Shown here in pieces: positions 63,759 through 64,000 of a stretch of 64,000 bases of DNA. Origin of the DNA: Metasolibacillus fluoroglycofenilyticus (GTDB taxonomy: Bacteria; Bacillota; Bacilli; Bacillales_A; Planococcaceae); assembly GCF_003049645.1 (NCBI RefSeq), contig NZ_PYWK01000001.1, forward strand, positions 1,891,487 through 1,955,486, in the 5' to 3' direction. The notes under the pieces were generated by a model. It did no database searches, was not told where the DNA came from, and worked only from the letters and a program-made list of their open reading frames with translations. The first letter of the stretch is position 1. The number at the start of each line of letters is the position of its first letter. The position numbers and the translations under genes were made by a program.

Positions 63759-64000
63759 ATGCTTCAATTATTGCGACTCGAATGGACAAAGATGAAGCGT
63801 GCCAAATTTAGTTATTTTTTAATTGGACTTTTATTAATTATAGTGAGTTGTTATTTTTTTTACATTGATAAAAAAACAATGAAGCAGGATGAAATTGAAG
63901 CTTTTGTCGCAGAAAATATTATGTACTATCAGGATAGTATTGTGGCGACAGAAGAAGAATTAAAAAGCTTAACTGGGACTGAAAAAGAGTATAGAGAAAG
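63759..64000 (+). CDS. ABC-2-type transporter permease, 5' part
   Basis: The first 80 or so codons are seen; the gene runs off the window. The N-terminus LLRLEWTKMKRAKFSYFLIG followed by a membrane helix (LLLIIVSCYFFYI) and a long extracytoplasmic acidic helix (EELKSLTGTEKEY) is typical of ABC-2 permeases with a large outside domain. ATG 63759 behind AAAAAAGGAGGG. Its exporter partners should lie to the right; the secreted protein upstream may be cargo or target. Confidence 0.7.
   Translation, partial: MLQLLRLEWTKMKRAKFSYFLIGLLLIIVSCYFFYIDKKTMKQDEIEAFVAENIMYYQDSIVATEEELKSLTGTEKEYRE

Overview
The window reads as chromosome of a low-GC, endospore-forming Firmicute of the Bacillales. The best fit is the Planococcaceae (Lysinibacillus/Solibacillus-like). 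This is inferred from gene order, from spore genes (safA-like, spoVB) and from AT-rich codon use; no rRNA or other taxonomic marker is present. I saw no tRNA, rRNA, CRISPR array, prophage or intact insertion sequence.

Layout. (1) 1-6.1 kb: 5' part of the mrfA/yprA helicase gene, yppE and a small gene on the minus strand, divergent from recU-ponA. (2) 6.1-14.6 kb: an accessory block between ponA and ypoC. It holds an amino-sugar/muropeptide salvage cluster (BadF-type kinase, MupG glycosidase, cellobiose-type PTS IIC/IIA/IIB), a NagR-like GntR regulator with an Eis-type acetyltransferase, and a patch of decayed genes. (3) 14.9-22.8 kb: the Bacillus-type block ypoC-nth-dnaD-asnS-aspB-tseB-ypmA-dinG. 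(4) 22.9-32.2 kb: an M20 amidohydrolase, tcdA and the nag operon (nagE-nagA-SIS-ptsH-ptsI-nagB), which contains both general PTS genes. (5) 32.8-56.4 kb: a long housekeeping block, mostly on the minus strand: aspS-hisS with a T-box, yrvJ, dtd, rel, apt, recJ, yrvD, secDF, comN, spoVB, yrbG, yajC, tgt, queA, ruvB, ruvA, an APH-like gene and safA. (6) 56.7-64 kb: niaR, an ECF sigma/anti-sigma pair, a Tet(M)-like GTPase, a diguanylate cyclase, a lipoprotein, a small secreted protein and the start of an ABC-2 permease region with a broken permease gene.

How the genes work together. The NagR-like regulator at 12.3-13.0 kb and the two amino-sugar operons share matching palindromic operators (TGGTATAGACCA-like) and carry CcpA cre-like sites. 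This suggests one regulon that imports GlcNAc and a cell-wall or chitin disaccharide by PTS, splits and phosphorylates the sugars, and feeds NagA and NagB, with its own HPr and Enzyme I.

Besides genes, the window carries at least two families of dispersed intergenic repeats. One is about 200 bp long with inverted-repeat ends, and short hairpin derivatives of it act as 3' ends of many genes. The other is a 110-240 bp family with conserved words and several internal hairpins. Three places contain reading frames interrupted by a single in-frame TAG or a frameshift.
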